DNA from: G963674505 sp964575975
Lineage (GTDB): Bacteria; Desulfobacterota; Desulfobacteria; Desulfobacterales; SKZT01
NCBI GenBank assembly: GCA_964575975.1
Contig: CAZNTU010000016.1
Span: 1-47,709 of the forward strand
Length of the DNA stretch: 47,709 nt
Reading direction: 5' to 3'
Under the pieces are notes generated by a model, which saw only the letters and a program-made list of their open reading frames with translations, had not been told where the DNA came from and searched no databases. The translations under genes and the position numbers were made by a program. Positions 1-8,281 of the stretch are shown in pieces. The first letter of the stretch is position 1. Every line of letters begins with the position of its first letter.

Positions 1-56
1 GCGACGTTTACCGCAGCCCCCTTCAGGATTCGCCGCGCCCTCCGGCAACCTGATAA

Positions 57-338
57 TTAAGGAAGGTCAGTGCTTCGAAGGATCTCGCAACTGTCTTCCG
101 GACAGAAAAGATTCAGAAAAACCCCCCTTTTTTCGGACGGCCCCGAACCTTTCGCCGGAATAGTGATATTTCCATCTGAATCGATGCATTTCTGGTCAGG
201 ACAGTCGAGTTCAATCCACACTCCCTCAGCGCCTTCTTTTTCGAGCGCCTTCAGTTTTTCCGGCGGCAATTTCTCGATTTCCCTTGTCTCCAATAAACGC
301 GCGTTCGGCAAAAAAAATCTGAAACGATTTCCTTTCAT
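57..338 (-). CDS. Small hypothetical protein with two Cys-Pro-x3-Cys motifs
   Basis: A 93-residue soluble protein that I cannot assign to a family. It has two short cysteine pairs, CPDQKC near residue 46 and CPEDSC near residue 79, separated by a stretch containing DSDGNITIPAKG. Such spacing suggests a single zinc-ribbon-like metal site, but that is inference. The ATG at 338 is preceded on the minus strand by AAGGAGTG at good distance, which supports real translation. It is transcribed away from the exporter operon to its right. No membrane segment or signal peptide is visible. Function unknown. Confidence 0.6.
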   Translation of the reverse strand: MKGNRFRFFLPNARLLETREIEKLPPEKLKALEKEGAEGVWIELDCPDQKCIDSDGNITIPAKGSGPSEKRGVFLNLFCPEDSCEILRSTDLP

Positions 339-846
339 GATCTACACTCCTTGTTCTTGGCTTTTTAAGACTGCAATTTTCTTTAAAGAACCGGTTCTTC
401 ATCAATGACCGTTTGTCCTTTTTGTAGTCCTTTAAAAACCTTAAGAACGACTTGCTTCAAGCTAAATACCGCGAAGCCAGTAGTTTAGGCTTGCAAATGG
501 CGTATTTCCCCATAAGTGCGTGTTCGAAAAAGTACGCAAGGAGCAGAGAAGAAGGATGCCTTTGACGAATGTTCCGTTTGGCGGTCCGCATCGCCGCAAA
601 AGTTTTATTGCGCGCCAATGTTTTTTTCTTTCACCTTTTTGACAGTGCGCAAAATAGCAGTTTGGAGCGGAAAGCTATACATGGCGCCATATTATTACTG
701 CGCCCCCTTTCCTGCGACGCGCCTCCACGACGCGTCCACCGCATGCTTTTTGGATGGCACGCAGATTGCTTGTTGCAGACGCATTAGGGGTCAACATTTT
801 GCGGTTTTAAAGTGTCTATTAATATTTGTTACTCAGGAGGAAAAAA
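339..846. other. Intergenic region with the exporter promoter
   Basis: About 500 bases between two divergent genes. It holds the sigma-54 promoter described separately (755-770), a perfect 10-bp palindrome ATGGCGCCAT at 681-690 and a GC-rich stretch with the repeated word CGACGCG (about 715-735). Overlapping short reading frames here have no ribosome site and no recognisable protein, so I do not call a gene. The space upstream of the promoter is where an activator of the NtrC class would bind. Confidence 0.5.
755..770 (+). promoter_or_regulatory. Sigma-54 (RpoN) promoter, -24/-12
   Basis: The sequence TGGCACGCAGATTGCT matches every defined position of the sigma-54 consensus TGGCACG-N4-TTGCW. 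Transcription should start near 781, giving a leader of about 66 bases before the exporter ATG at 847. An NtrC-class activator would be required; one is encoded at 31009-32448 in this window, but nothing shows it acts here. Confidence 0.85.
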
Positions 847-1998
847 ATGAACAAACAGATTAAAGTTGCTTGGACTCTTGTTTTTTGTTTCGCCATGGCG
901 GCGATTCCCCTTTTGGCGCCGGATTGGGCTGGCGCGGCGGACCCGCTGGCGGACGCCATTGCCAGCGCCCCTCAAGGCACCGGGAAAGGTCAGATCGATC
1001 CCAATGGCGCACCTGGCTATCTCGGAATTCCCGGTGGTCTGCAGATCAATCTCGTTGTGGCGTTTTTCTGGGCGTTGTGGGTCGGTTGGGTATTCTCCAC
1101 AGTGGGCGCTTTCGGCGGCATACTGGCCGGCGTGGGGCACATTTCCGTGTTTGGCTTGGGGGATTACGCCAAATCCTTCAAAGACACGGCGCCGGCGCTG
1201 AACAAATTCATCACCGACAGCATCCGCGTGTCCAACCAGTGGCTCGTGGGACTTTCCGCTTTGGTATCCAGCATAAACTACGCCAAACAGAAAAGGTTGG
1301 GCGTCGCCCTGGGCGTCATTCTTGGCGCCGGCTCCCTGTTCGCGGCCTTCCTGGTGGCCTACACCACCATGGGCAAGGTCAAGTTTTCCGAATACCAAGG
1401 ATTTTTCGGCCTGATCGTCTTTATTATCGGCGGTTTTATGATCTACGACATGACGCCAAGAGGCCAGGCGTCCAAAAAAGCCGCAAAGGAAGCAGTCAAG
1501 GCATTTGAAATCGCCGTCAAACAAAAGGGCGACATTACTCGAATGGGAGTCAAGACGGAACGCCTCGGCTTCGGCAGAATCGAATTTTCCTTTTTCGGCC
1601 AGCAATTCAGCTTCAGCCCCGTTTGGGCTTTCGTGGGCGGTTTCGTGATCAGCGCCATATCCTCCTTCATCGGCGTGGGCGGCGGTTTTCTGTACGTGCC
1701 GTTTTTGACGAGCTTCATCGGTCTGCCCATGTTCGTGGCGGCGGGCACCTCCGCGCTGGCGGTTCTCATCAGCATGGTTCTTTCGATTTTCAACTTCATG
1801 ATCAAAGGGGTCACGGTTCATTGGATATTGATCGGAGTGGAGCTTGTAGGCATCTTCATCGGCTCCATGGTCGGCCCCAGAACAGGCAAGTACATCCCCG
1901 AAAAAGGACTGAAACTCTTCTTTATCGTCCTGGCCGCTTACGTGGGCCTGGGCTATACTTTGGCCGGTTTTGCCGGGATAAAAATTCCGGGAATCTGA
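847..1998 (+). CDS. Sulfite exporter TauE/SafE family permease (TSUP)
   Basis: A 383-residue inner-membrane protein of the TSUP family, which moves sulfur oxyanions or sulfonate-related anions across the membrane. Residues 8-30 form a signal-like hydrophobic stretch, followed by a periplasm-like segment to about 65 and about eight membrane helices. The two halves carry the family's internal repeat, glycine-rich loops near residue 80 (STVGAFGGILAG) and residue 270 (SSFIGVGGGFLY). A charged loop of about 50 residues (near 205-255) separates the halves. I chose the ATG at 847 over an upstream TTG (826) because AGGAGG at 835-840 fits it. A perfect sigma-54 promoter lies just upstream. It is followed by a membrane gene in the same direction. 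The substrate is not readable from sequence; sulfite or a related anion is inferred from family and lineage. Confidence 0.88.
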   Translation: MNKQIKVAWTLVFCFAMAAIPLLAPDWAGAADPLADAIASAPQGTGKGQIDPNGAPGYLGIPGGLQINLVVAFFWALWVGWVFSTVGAFGGILAGVGHISVFGLGDYAKSFKDTAPALNKFITDSIRVSNQWLVGLSALVSSINYAKQKRLGVALGVILGAGSLFAAFLVAYTTMGKVKFSEYQGFFGLIVFIIGGFMIYDMTPRGQASKKAAKEAVKAFEIAVKQKGDITRMGVKTERLGFGRIEFSFFGQQFSFSPVWAFVGGFVISAISSFIGVGGGFLYVPFLTSFIGLPMFVAAGTSALAVLISMVLSIFNFMIKGVTVHWILIGVELVGIFIGSMVGPRTGKYIPEKGLKLFFIVLAAYVGLGYTLAGFAGIKIPGI

Positions 1999-2086
1999 TA
2001 ACTCGGTTCTTTAACGACAATATTCGACAGACTGGTCTTTTTTTTCCGGAAACCGGAGAAAAAGACCAGCATCGGAAAGGCGAACG

Positions 2087-2674
2087 ATGGGTAACGACTT
2101 TTTGGCAGGATTGATTCTTTGGATGGATCCATTCCTGATTTTTTTCTTTCGATGGACCAGTCTGCCATTGCTCAATTTTTATATCGGAATGTTCTGGCTG
2201 GCGTTTTTGGGCGTGGTCGTCGGCGAGATTACCATTTCCCTGGCGCTTCGCTTCAACCGGAGCTATCTGGATCAGCTGAATCACGACATCGTTTATAGGG
2301 AAGAGCTTAGTCGCCAAGCATACCATTCAGGGGACCGATATTCCTTCAAGGCTCTGAACAAGGCGGCCAACGATGCCTGGGGAAAGCATTTTTTCACCAT
2401 GGCGGCCTACTCGGCCGGCATGCTGTGGCCGATCCCGTTTATGATGGCCTGGATGAACACCCGTTTTAAAGATATCGAATTTATTCTTCCCCTGCCCCTG
2501 TCCTGGATTTTCGGCGAAACCATCCGGTATCCCTTTCTGCTCATCCTGATTTACATTCTTTGCCGTATTCTGTTCAAAAATATGCGACCTTGGCTGCCTT
2601 ACTTCCGGGGAGTTCAACGGATGCTGGATCGGCACGAGCCCCCGGCTCATGCGAAAGAAAACACGGTTTCGTGA
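2087..2674 (+). CDS. Multi-span membrane protein, possible partner of the exporter
   Basis: A 195-residue membrane protein that I do not recognise with certainty. It has hydrophobic segments near residues 8-22, 32-55, 100-118 and 145-168. A charged, probably helical cytoplasmic stretch (about 60-98, rich in Arg, Glu and Ala) precedes the third. This order of an early helix, a cytosolic coil and later helices resembles DUF106/EMC3-type proteins of the YidC/Oxa1 superfamily, but I see the shape only, not a diagnostic motif. It lies 88 bases after the exporter with a GAAAGG ribosome site, so both are probably on the sigma-54 transcript. It may assist or regulate the exporter. Confidence 0.75.
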   Translation: MGNDFLAGLILWMDPFLIFFFRWTSLPLLNFYIGMFWLAFLGVVVGEITISLALRFNRSYLDQLNHDIVYREELSRQAYHSGDRYSFKALNKAANDAWGKHFFTMAAYSAGMLWPIPFMMAWMNTRFKDIEFILPLPLSWIFGETIRYPFLLILIYILCRILFKNMRPWLPYFRGVQRMLDRHEPPAHAKENTVS

Positions 2675-2773
2675 GCAATGCCGAACGAGCGCACACCTTC
2701 CTTCGGCAGACGCAATTGGACATAGTTCGCCGCTCTGTTTCCAAGAAGCCGCCAATCCTGGCCGTTCATTTGA

Positions 2774-4414
2774 CTATTCAAGCCCGAGCCTCTTCCTGCA
2801 AAGTTCGTACTTTTCCCGTATTTCCGCGTTGTCTGACTCTATTGTCAAAAAGTCCCGGAAAAAGGGGATGGCTTGCCGGCAGCTTCCCTTGTCGTAGTGT
2901 TTCGTCGCTTCTTTTCGGTAATAGTCCTTCATCAGGCGAATTCGGGCCAGGGCGATTTCGTTCTCGGGATCGATTTCCAGAACGGCGTGGTAGACTCGGT
3001 AGGCGTTGTCTTCCGGCGGGTTCAAATATTTCCTCTCGGAGAACAGATGATCTGCGGCTTCCAGCAGAGCGACCGTTCGGCCGACTTGCGTGTCGATCGA
3101 ACGTTTTCTTTCCAGAATTTGGTCTATGCTCGACTGGGCAGTTTCGTAATAGAGGCTTTCGGAAGATACGGACGCGAATACGCCGAGTGCCTCGTCCAGA
3201 AGTCCGTTGCTTTCCAGAACTCTTGCCCGCCGAATGGTCATTTCGTCGAGCTTGGTCCGGAGAGTTTCGGCATTGGGAGCGGAGCCATGTTCTTTCAAGT
3301 AGGATTCGATAAGCTCTCTTGCCTGGTCCTCGTTTCCCGAGGTTTCCAGCCGCATGGCCAGATACTCGGTCGATTCCGCGACTACTTTTTGCAGTTTCAG
3401 CCGGTTGTCCGCGGACAGTTCCGTTTTCATAAGTTCGACGGCGTCGTTGCGGGCCTGCTCCGCCTGTCCGGTCTTGAATGTTTCCTCGACCGCCTCCACG
3501 GCCGAGTTTTGCTTGTATGGAACGTACAATCGCTGATACGCGAAATAGCCTCCGACCGACGCAATCAATACAAGCGAAGCCGCTGCCGCCAATAGCCAAC
3601 CGGTCCCGCCGGCACCCGCCGCAACCGTCCTTTTTTCGATGGGTTCCGTGTCTCCGGGGCTGTCGGAAACGAAGGTGAACAGCTCCTCCCCGATGAGAAT
3701 GCGATCTCCGGAATAAAGACGCGCAGGAGCGTGGCCGCTTTTTTTCGTTTCACGGTCGTTTATCCGCACGGGATGGGTTTTGCTCAGATTCTGCAAATAG
3801 AAAGCGTCGTTTTTTTTCGAAATTGCGCAGTGCTTTCTCGACACGGCCGGGTCGTTGAGACGAATGTCGGCCTCCAAAGTTCTTCCGACAAGAATGTTGT
3901 CGACGTCCAAAGTAAACGTTTTCACTTGTCCCGAAGCGTCGGTCCTGACCAGTCGGGGGGTTGCGGGCACTTGGGCCGGGACTTCGGTTCCCGCAGATGG
4001 GGCGGCGTCGGCGAAAGGTGCGTTCAGCTTCTTGGTTTTTTCGTTTTCCAGGATTTCATCGGCTTGTCCTTGGCGAACGGTTGCCTCCAGGACCTCGGTC
4101 TCGGGTCCGAGCGCGTCTTGCCCCATCGCAAACCGCATTTCGGTCAGTCCCATCCGAATAACGTCCCCGTCTTGGAGGACATGTTCCCGACTGAAGCGTC
4201 CGTTTACGACGAGAGGATTTCTCCCGAGGTTTCGAATCGTAAAGCGGCCGTCTTCAAATTCCACTTCGGCTTGAACGCGGGATATGTGCGGGTCTCCGGA
4301 AATGGAAAATTCCGCTTGTTTTCTGGATCTGCCTATCGAGAACTTGTCCTTCTCGATTTTATAGTGAGGATTTTCCTGCGTATTCAAGAAAATGAAACTG
4401 GCTGTTGGCCTCAA
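2774..4414 (-). CDS. Twin-FHA-domain, single-span membrane protein with helical C-domain
   Basis: A 546-residue protein with two forkhead-associated domains, which bind phosphothreonine peptides. FHA1 is residues 5-97 (IGR at 27-29, ISR at 44-46, NGR at 71-73). FHA2 is about 155-250 (VGR, VSRKH at 191-195, IND). A linker rich in Ala and Pro separates them. One membrane helix spans 271-293, and residues 300-546 look like tetratricopeptide-type alpha-helical pairs that would face the periplasm. I chose the TTG at 4414 because GAGGAG sits nine bases upstream; an ATG at 4459 lacks a ribosome site and precedes the domain by non-conserved residues. It lies 109 bases downstream of hemL on the same strand. 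The usual partner would be a Ser/Thr kinase, and none is in the window. Start certainty is moderate; the domains are clear. Confidence 0.85.
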   Translation of the reverse strand: MRPTASFIFLNTQENPHYKIEKDKFSIGRSRKQAEFSISGDPHISRVQAEVEFEDGRFTIRNLGRNPLVVNGRFSREHVLQDGDVIRMGLTEMRFAMGQDALGPETEVLEATVRQGQADEILENEKTKKLNAPFADAAPSAGTEVPAQVPATPRLVRTDASGQVKTFTLDVDNILVGRTLEADIRLNDPAVSRKHCAISKKNDAFYLQNLSKTHPVRINDRETKKSGHAPARLYSGDRILIGEELFTFVSDSPGDTEPIEKRTVAAGAGGTGWLLAAAASLVLIASVGGYFAYQRLYVPYKQNSAVEAVEETFKTGQAEQARNDAVELMKTELSADNRLKLQKVVAESTEYLAMRLETSGNEDQARELIESYLKEHGSAPNAETLRTKLDEMTIRRARVLESNGLLDEALGVFASVSSESLYYETAQSSIDQILERKRSIDTQVGRTVALLEAADHLFSERKYLNPPEDNAYRVYHAVLEIDPENEIALARIRLMKDYYRKEATKHYDKGSCRQAIPFFRDFLTIESDNAEIREKYELCRKRLGLE

Positions 4415-4523
4415 CGTTTGTTTCTCCTCGAATTCTGAATGTCCGAATACAGTGTCCATGGCGACCGCAGCGATGCCGGAGAGTTCGTCAGTGGCGGAAA
4501 ATCCGTGATGCCCGGAAAACGTT

Positions 4524-5813
4524 TCAGGACAACTGCCCGAAAACTTCCCGTGCCGCATCGAGCGTTTTTTCGATATCTTTCGTTTCGTGAGCGGTGGAAA
4601 CAAAGAAGGCCTCGAATTGCGAGGGGGCCAAATAGATTCCTCTTTCGAGCATTCCTTGATAATAGGCCGTGAATTTTTTCAAGTCGCAGGTTTTGGCGTC
4701 CTCGAAACTGCGAACTGGACGGTCCGCAAAGAACAATCCTAGCATCGAGCCCACGCGATCCACGAATACGGGGACTTTAGCGCCGTCCGCTATTTTTCTC
4801 AAGCCGTTGGCGAGGCGTCCGGATTTTTCCTCGAGTCTTTCGTAGACGCCGGGGACTCTGAGTTGCTCCAAGGTGGCGATTCCCGCAGCCATGGCGACTG
4901 GATTGCCCGAAAGAGTTCCCGCCTGGTATATGTCGCCTTCGGGAGCGATTCTCGACATGATCTCGCGTCTTCCTCCGTAGGCTCCCACCGGAAGTCCTCC
5001 GCCTATGATTTTGCCTAGGCAGGTCAGGTCGGGGGTTACGTTGTACCTGGCCTGGGCGCCGCCGTAGGCCACCCGGAAACCGCTCATGACTTCGTCGAAG
5101 ACGAGAAGCGCGCCGCACTTCTTCGTGACTTCCCTGAGGCCTTCCAGAAACCCTTTGACCGGAGCTACCAGTCCCATGTTGCCCGCGACGGGTTCGACGA
5201 TCACGCAGGCGATTTCCTCGCCTCTTTGCTCCATGACCTCGTTGACCTTTTCGATGTCGTTGTACGGAAGCGACAGCGTATTTCGGACGATGGATTCGGG
5301 AACGCCGGGGCTTCCGGGTATTCCGAGAGTCGCGACTCCGGAGCCCGCCGCCACCAGCAGCGTGTCCGCGTGTCCGTGGTAGCAGCCGTCGAACTTGATT
5401 ATCGCATCCCGTCCAGTGTATCCCCTGGCCAGTCTGATCGCGCTCATTGCGGCCTCGGTTCCGGAATTGACCATGCGGACCTTTTCGATGGAAGGCACGG
5501 CGTCGATAACGAGCTTGGCCAAGGTGAGTTCGAGGTCCGTAGGGGCTCCGTAACTGACTCCCCGGTTCAGCGCGTGGGAAATGCCTCTGATGACAGCCAG
5601 CTGACGATGGCCTAAGATCATTGGTCCCCAGGATCCGACATAGTCGATATATTCGTTTCCATCCGCATCGTAAATACGGCAGCCTTGGGCACGGTCGATG
5701 AACAGGGGATCGGACCCGACCGAACGGCAAGCCCGTACCGGACTGTTGACTCCGCCGGGGATAAGTTCGACGGCCTTCTCGAAAAGAGCTTTCGATTTTT
5801 CTCTTTTAATCAT
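4524..5813 (-). CDS. hemL: Glutamate-1-semialdehyde 2,1-aminomutase
   Basis: A 429-residue cytoplasmic PLP enzyme that converts glutamate-1-semialdehyde into 5-aminolevulinate in the C5 route to tetrapyrroles. The length is standard. Visible signatures are the N-terminal PGGVNSPVR, the GTEAAMSAIRLAR phosphate-binding region, FDEVMSGFR with the PLP-contacting Asp, and the catalytic Lys268 in CLGKIIGGGLP. The ATG at 5813 has AAGGAAG upstream, and the longer frame before it is not conserved. The gene is divergent from the Tpt1-like gene at 6032 and is followed by the twin-FHA gene. A sigma-70-like promoter is noted upstream. Confidence 0.97.
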   Translation of the reverse strand: MIKREKSKALFEKAVELIPGGVNSPVRACRSVGSDPLFIDRAQGCRIYDADGNEYIDYVGSWGPMILGHRQLAVIRGISHALNRGVSYGAPTDLELTLAKLVIDAVPSIEKVRMVNSGTEAAMSAIRLARGYTGRDAIIKFDGCYHGHADTLLVAAGSGVATLGIPGSPGVPESIVRNTLSLPYNDIEKVNEVMEQRGEEIACVIVEPVAGNMGLVAPVKGFLEGLREVTKKCGALLVFDEVMSGFRVAYGGAQARYNVTPDLTCLGKIIGGGLPVGAYGGRREIMSRIAPEGDIYQAGTLSGNPVAMAAGIATLEQLRVPGVYERLEEKSGRLANGLRKIADGAKVPVFVDRVGSMLGLFFADRPVRSFEDAKTCDLKKFTAYYQGMLERGIYLAPSQFEAFFVSTAHETKDIEKTLDAAREVFGQLS

Positions 5814-5871
5814 TGCGGCGCTTCCTTTCTGTCGGAGGAAATTGGTTAACCGAATTCGAACGCTGACCGAG

Positions 5872-5900
5872 TAAATATCAAAGACCGGCGCGAGGGTCAA
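5872..5900 (-). promoter_or_regulatory. Candidate sigma-70 promoter of hemL
   Basis: On the minus strand TTGACC (-35, 5895-5900) is separated by 17 bases from TATTTA (-10, 5872-5877). This lies about 60 bases upstream of the hemL ATG. The match is good but computed by eye only. Confidence 0.45.
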
Positions 5901-6031
5901 GCATGTTCCCGGCAAGACTGGAATGGAACGGTTTTTATTGCAAAATTCGGAAGCGTTGTTAATATAAAGGCTTATTTTTACAGGGTGATCCAAAAGCCGG
6001 GATTTGTTTTGAAAGACGGAAGAGACGGAAA

Positions 6032-6778
6032 ATGACGATCAACAGAAAAACCGCGCAACTTTCTAAATTCATCGCGTACGTTCTCGGAAAGGAACCTGGA
6101 GAATTCGGACTGGTTCCCCGCGAGGACGGATTCTTCAAGATCAAGGATGTTTTGAAGGCCGTTTGGGAGGAAGAAGGTTTCAGGCACGTGAGAGAATCTC
6201 ATTTGAACGAAATTCTGATGACCCTTCCCGACCCGCCTTTCGAGATCGCCGAGAAAATGATACGCTCGGCGAATTGGAGACAATTGCCCGAAATATCCCC
6301 GACGCATGATTTGCCGAAGCTCCTTTACGCATGCGTCCGCAGGAAAGCCCACGCGTTCGCGTTGGACAAGGGTATTTTCCCCCTGGGGCACGAACGGGTC
6401 GTGCTTTCCCCCGACCCCGACATGGCCATGAGAATAGGTCGGAGATTCGACGGAGATCCGGTCATGATGATTGTGCAGACCGCCAAATCGACCGCTTCCG
6501 GCGTGGCCTTCTTCCTGGCGGGAAACAACCTCTACCTGGCCGATTTCATACCGGCGGGCTGCTTTACCGGCCCTCCCCCCCCAAAGGAAACGCCGGAAGA
6601 CCAGAAATCTAAAAAGGTCCAAGAGGTGACGGAATCGTTCGATCGGACGCCGGGAAGCTTTTATTTGGATTTCAATCCGAAAAAAGAAAAAACCAAGCAG
6701 GATTATCGGAAAAGGCAGAAGGACATCGCTTGGAAAAAGGAGCGAAAAAGAAAACAAAAAACGGGAGAAAAGTGGTAA
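6032..6778 (+). CDS. Degenerate RNA 2'-phosphotransferase (Tpt1/KptA)-like protein
   Basis: A 248-residue protein with the two-part fold of Tpt1/KptA, the enzyme that removes a splice-junction 2'-phosphate from RNA using NAD+. The N-terminal winged-helix part starts LSKFIAYVL, and the ADP-ribosyl part (about 95-180) shows GIFPLGHERVVLSPD, AMRIGRRFDGDPVMM and FFLAGNNLYLADFIP, close to the family. However, the family's Arg-His pair after YVL is replaced (YVLGKEP instead of YVLRHxP), the RAxQGHS motif is absent, and the YHGT loop reads LYACV. The last family arginine (GRR) is kept. The C-terminus (205-248) is a basic, lysine-rich tail. It begins a plus-strand run followed 39 bases later by the DUF3108 gene. 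It may be a non-catalytic RNA or NAD-binding relative. Confidence 0.8.
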   Translation: MTINRKTAQLSKFIAYVLGKEPGEFGLVPREDGFFKIKDVLKAVWEEEGFRHVRESHLNEILMTLPDPPFEIAEKMIRSANWRQLPEISPTHDLPKLLYACVRRKAHAFALDKGIFPLGHERVVLSPDPDMAMRIGRRFDGDPVMMIVQTAKSTASGVAFFLAGNNLYLADFIPAGCFTGPPPPKETPEDQKSKKVQEVTESFDRTPGSFYLDFNPKKEKTKQDYRKRQKDIAWKKERKRKQKTGEKW

Positions 6779-6817
6779 GCGACAAATCGCTCGCTTTTCC
6801 CTTCGGAGAAACCGCAA

Positions 6818-7612
6818 TTGAAAAGAAAATTTGTATTTGGACCGATCGTTGCCGCCTTGTTTGCACTCCTGGCGTCCTCGCCGGCCAATGGAAACATACA
6901 TCCGTTTTCAAGGGGAGAAGAACTGGTCTACGCGGTAAAATGGGGCGGAATTCCAGTCGGAGAAGGCCGTTTGAAGGTTCTTTCTTCCGACGGCCCGGGA
7001 GAAAAGGACGCTTACCTTTTCGAACTGAGGGTCCGGACCAACCGCTCCATCGATCGAATATATAAGGTACGCGACAAATTCAGCAGCTTGGCAGCCGAGG
7101 ACCTGACAAAGTCCTATCGGTTTCGAAAGCTTCAAAGAGAGGGAAGGACAAAAAGGGAAATCGATGTCCGGTTCGATTGGGACAGAAACGAGGTCGTCTA
7201 TTCGAATTTCGACGAAACCAAGCCGCCGCTCGCCTTGATTCCCGGCGCGCTGGATCCCCTGGCCGCCGTTTATTTCGTGCGCGCCAGCGAACTGGAAGCA
7301 TCCGGAACCGTGCGCGTGCCCGTCACCAACGGAAAAAAATGCATCGTGGGAATGGCCCGAGTTTTGGGCAAGCAGACCGTCGAGATCGACAGCGGAGTTT
7401 ACGAAACGTATATTCTGGAAGCCGATACGGAAAAGGTGGGCGGGGTTTTCGAAAATACGGACGACAAGAAATTCAAAGTCTGGATAACGGCCGACGAACG
7501 GCGGATGCCAGTCAAGGTCGAAACCAAGGTGTCGATCGGGACCGTTACGGCGGAACTTCTCTCCTATGTGGCGGGCCTTGCCGGTTCGCCGGAAAAGTCG
7601 GCTTCGCGATAG
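6818..7612 (+). CDS. DUF3108 periplasmic protein
   Basis: A 264-residue exported protein. Residues 1-26 form a signal peptide with a basic start, a hydrophobic core and an ANG cleavage region. The rest is a beta-rich domain with the DUF3108 pattern: FSRGEELVYAVKWGGIPVGEG near the N-terminus, a central RTNRSIDRIYKVRD, and KFKVWITADERRMPVKVE near residue 225. No biochemical role is established. The start is a TTG at 6818 with GGAGA upstream; no ATG gives a full signal peptide. It follows the Tpt1-like gene closely, so the two may be cotranscribed. It ends 17 bases before a convergent gene. Confidence 0.85.
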   Translation: MKRKFVFGPIVAALFALLASSPANGNIHPFSRGEELVYAVKWGGIPVGEGRLKVLSSDGPGEKDAYLFELRVRTNRSIDRIYKVRDKFSSLAAEDLTKSYRFRKLQREGRTKREIDVRFDWDRNEVVYSNFDETKPPLALIPGALDPLAAVYFVRASELEASGTVRVPVTNGKKCIVGMARVLGKQTVEIDSGVYETYILEADTEKVGGVFENTDDKKFKVWITADERRMPVKVETKVSIGTVTAELLSYVAGLAGSPEKSASR

Positions 7613-7629
7613 GCAAACCTCCGGCTTGT

Positions 7630-7923
7630 TTATTCCTCCGCCTCGTACTCGTAATATTGCTCCCAGTCGTAGCGTTCGTCGTCCGTGATCATCTCCCGCT
7701 CGACCAGGATTTGCCCGATACCCGCACGCCTCAAAGGAGCGATCTGCAAAATAACCTCCGGCTTCTTTTCTTGAATGCTGTAAAATGTGTATTCCAGCGT
7801 CAATTCAGCCTTGGGCAGCAGGTGATATTCCCTGCCGTAGAAAATAATGTGCCGACTCAAAAGGAAGTATACGATCGCTATAAAAACCGCGTACATCAGA
7901 TATTCTTTCAATCTCTTCGTCAT
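7630..7923 (-). CDS. Small single-span membrane protein
   Basis: A 97-residue protein that I do not recognise. A basic start (MTKRLKEY) is followed by one membrane helix (about 8-25) and a soluble domain of about 70 residues ending in a tyrosine- and glutamate-rich acidic tail (YDWEQYYEYEAEE). The ATG at 7923 has GGAGG at the right distance, so I reject the longer frame that extends to 8142. It converges with the DUF3108 gene. Topology suggests a short cytoplasmic N-terminus and a periplasmic body. Function unknown. Confidence 0.7.
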   Translation of the reverse strand: MTKRLKEYLMYAVFIAIVYFLLSRHIIFYGREYHLLPKAELTLEYTFYSIQEKKPEVILQIAPLRRAGIGQILVEREMITDDERYDWEQYYEYEAEE

Positions 7924-8281
7924 TTCAGCAACCTCCGTACCTTCACGGTTCCGAACCATCCTACGTGTTTTACCTAGGGGCACTTGAAACTCGATACGAC
8001 AACAAACCGGAAAGTTCATAGCAAATTTGCATATTTCCGTCAATGCCGTCGATTTTTTCGCGGATTCAAACAAGCCTCCTGCACTAAGAGCATCGACATC
8101 GAAGCGTCCGATGCGGAAATATTGGCAGTTGGCTTTGAGCATTCACCTTTCGGCTCCTCGGAAGATACTCCCGAATCTGTTCGGAACTACATTCTTTCGT
8201 CTATTTAAAAAACTTATCCTTCTAATTACTTTGCTTTAAATTGAGACAAGGAAAGAAAATAGACTTGAAAGGAGACAAGCA
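7924..8281. other. Intergenic region, no gene seen
   Basis: About 360 bases between divergent small genes. Short overlapping frames here lack ribosome sites and recognisable protein sequence. I see no tRNA, strong hairpin or repeat. It presumably carries the promoters of both neighbours. Confidence 0.4.

Noticed and set aside
516..863. 115-codon plus-strand ORF upstream of the exporter
   Set aside because: Spans the sigma-54 promoter, has no ribosome site and no protein-like composition.
829..1821. 330-codon minus-strand ORF opposite the exporter gene
   Set aside because: Charged, repetitive translation typical of an antisense shadow; the plus-strand exporter has clear membrane helices and a ribosome site.
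2679..2708. Stem TGCCGAA/TTCGGCA between convergent genes, considered as terminator
   Set aside because: Seven base pairs with a long loop and no T run on either strand.
5931..5965. TGGAACG...TTGCA considered as a sigma-54 promoter for the Tpt1-like gene
   Set aside because: The gap between the GG and GC pairs is 13 bases instead of 10.
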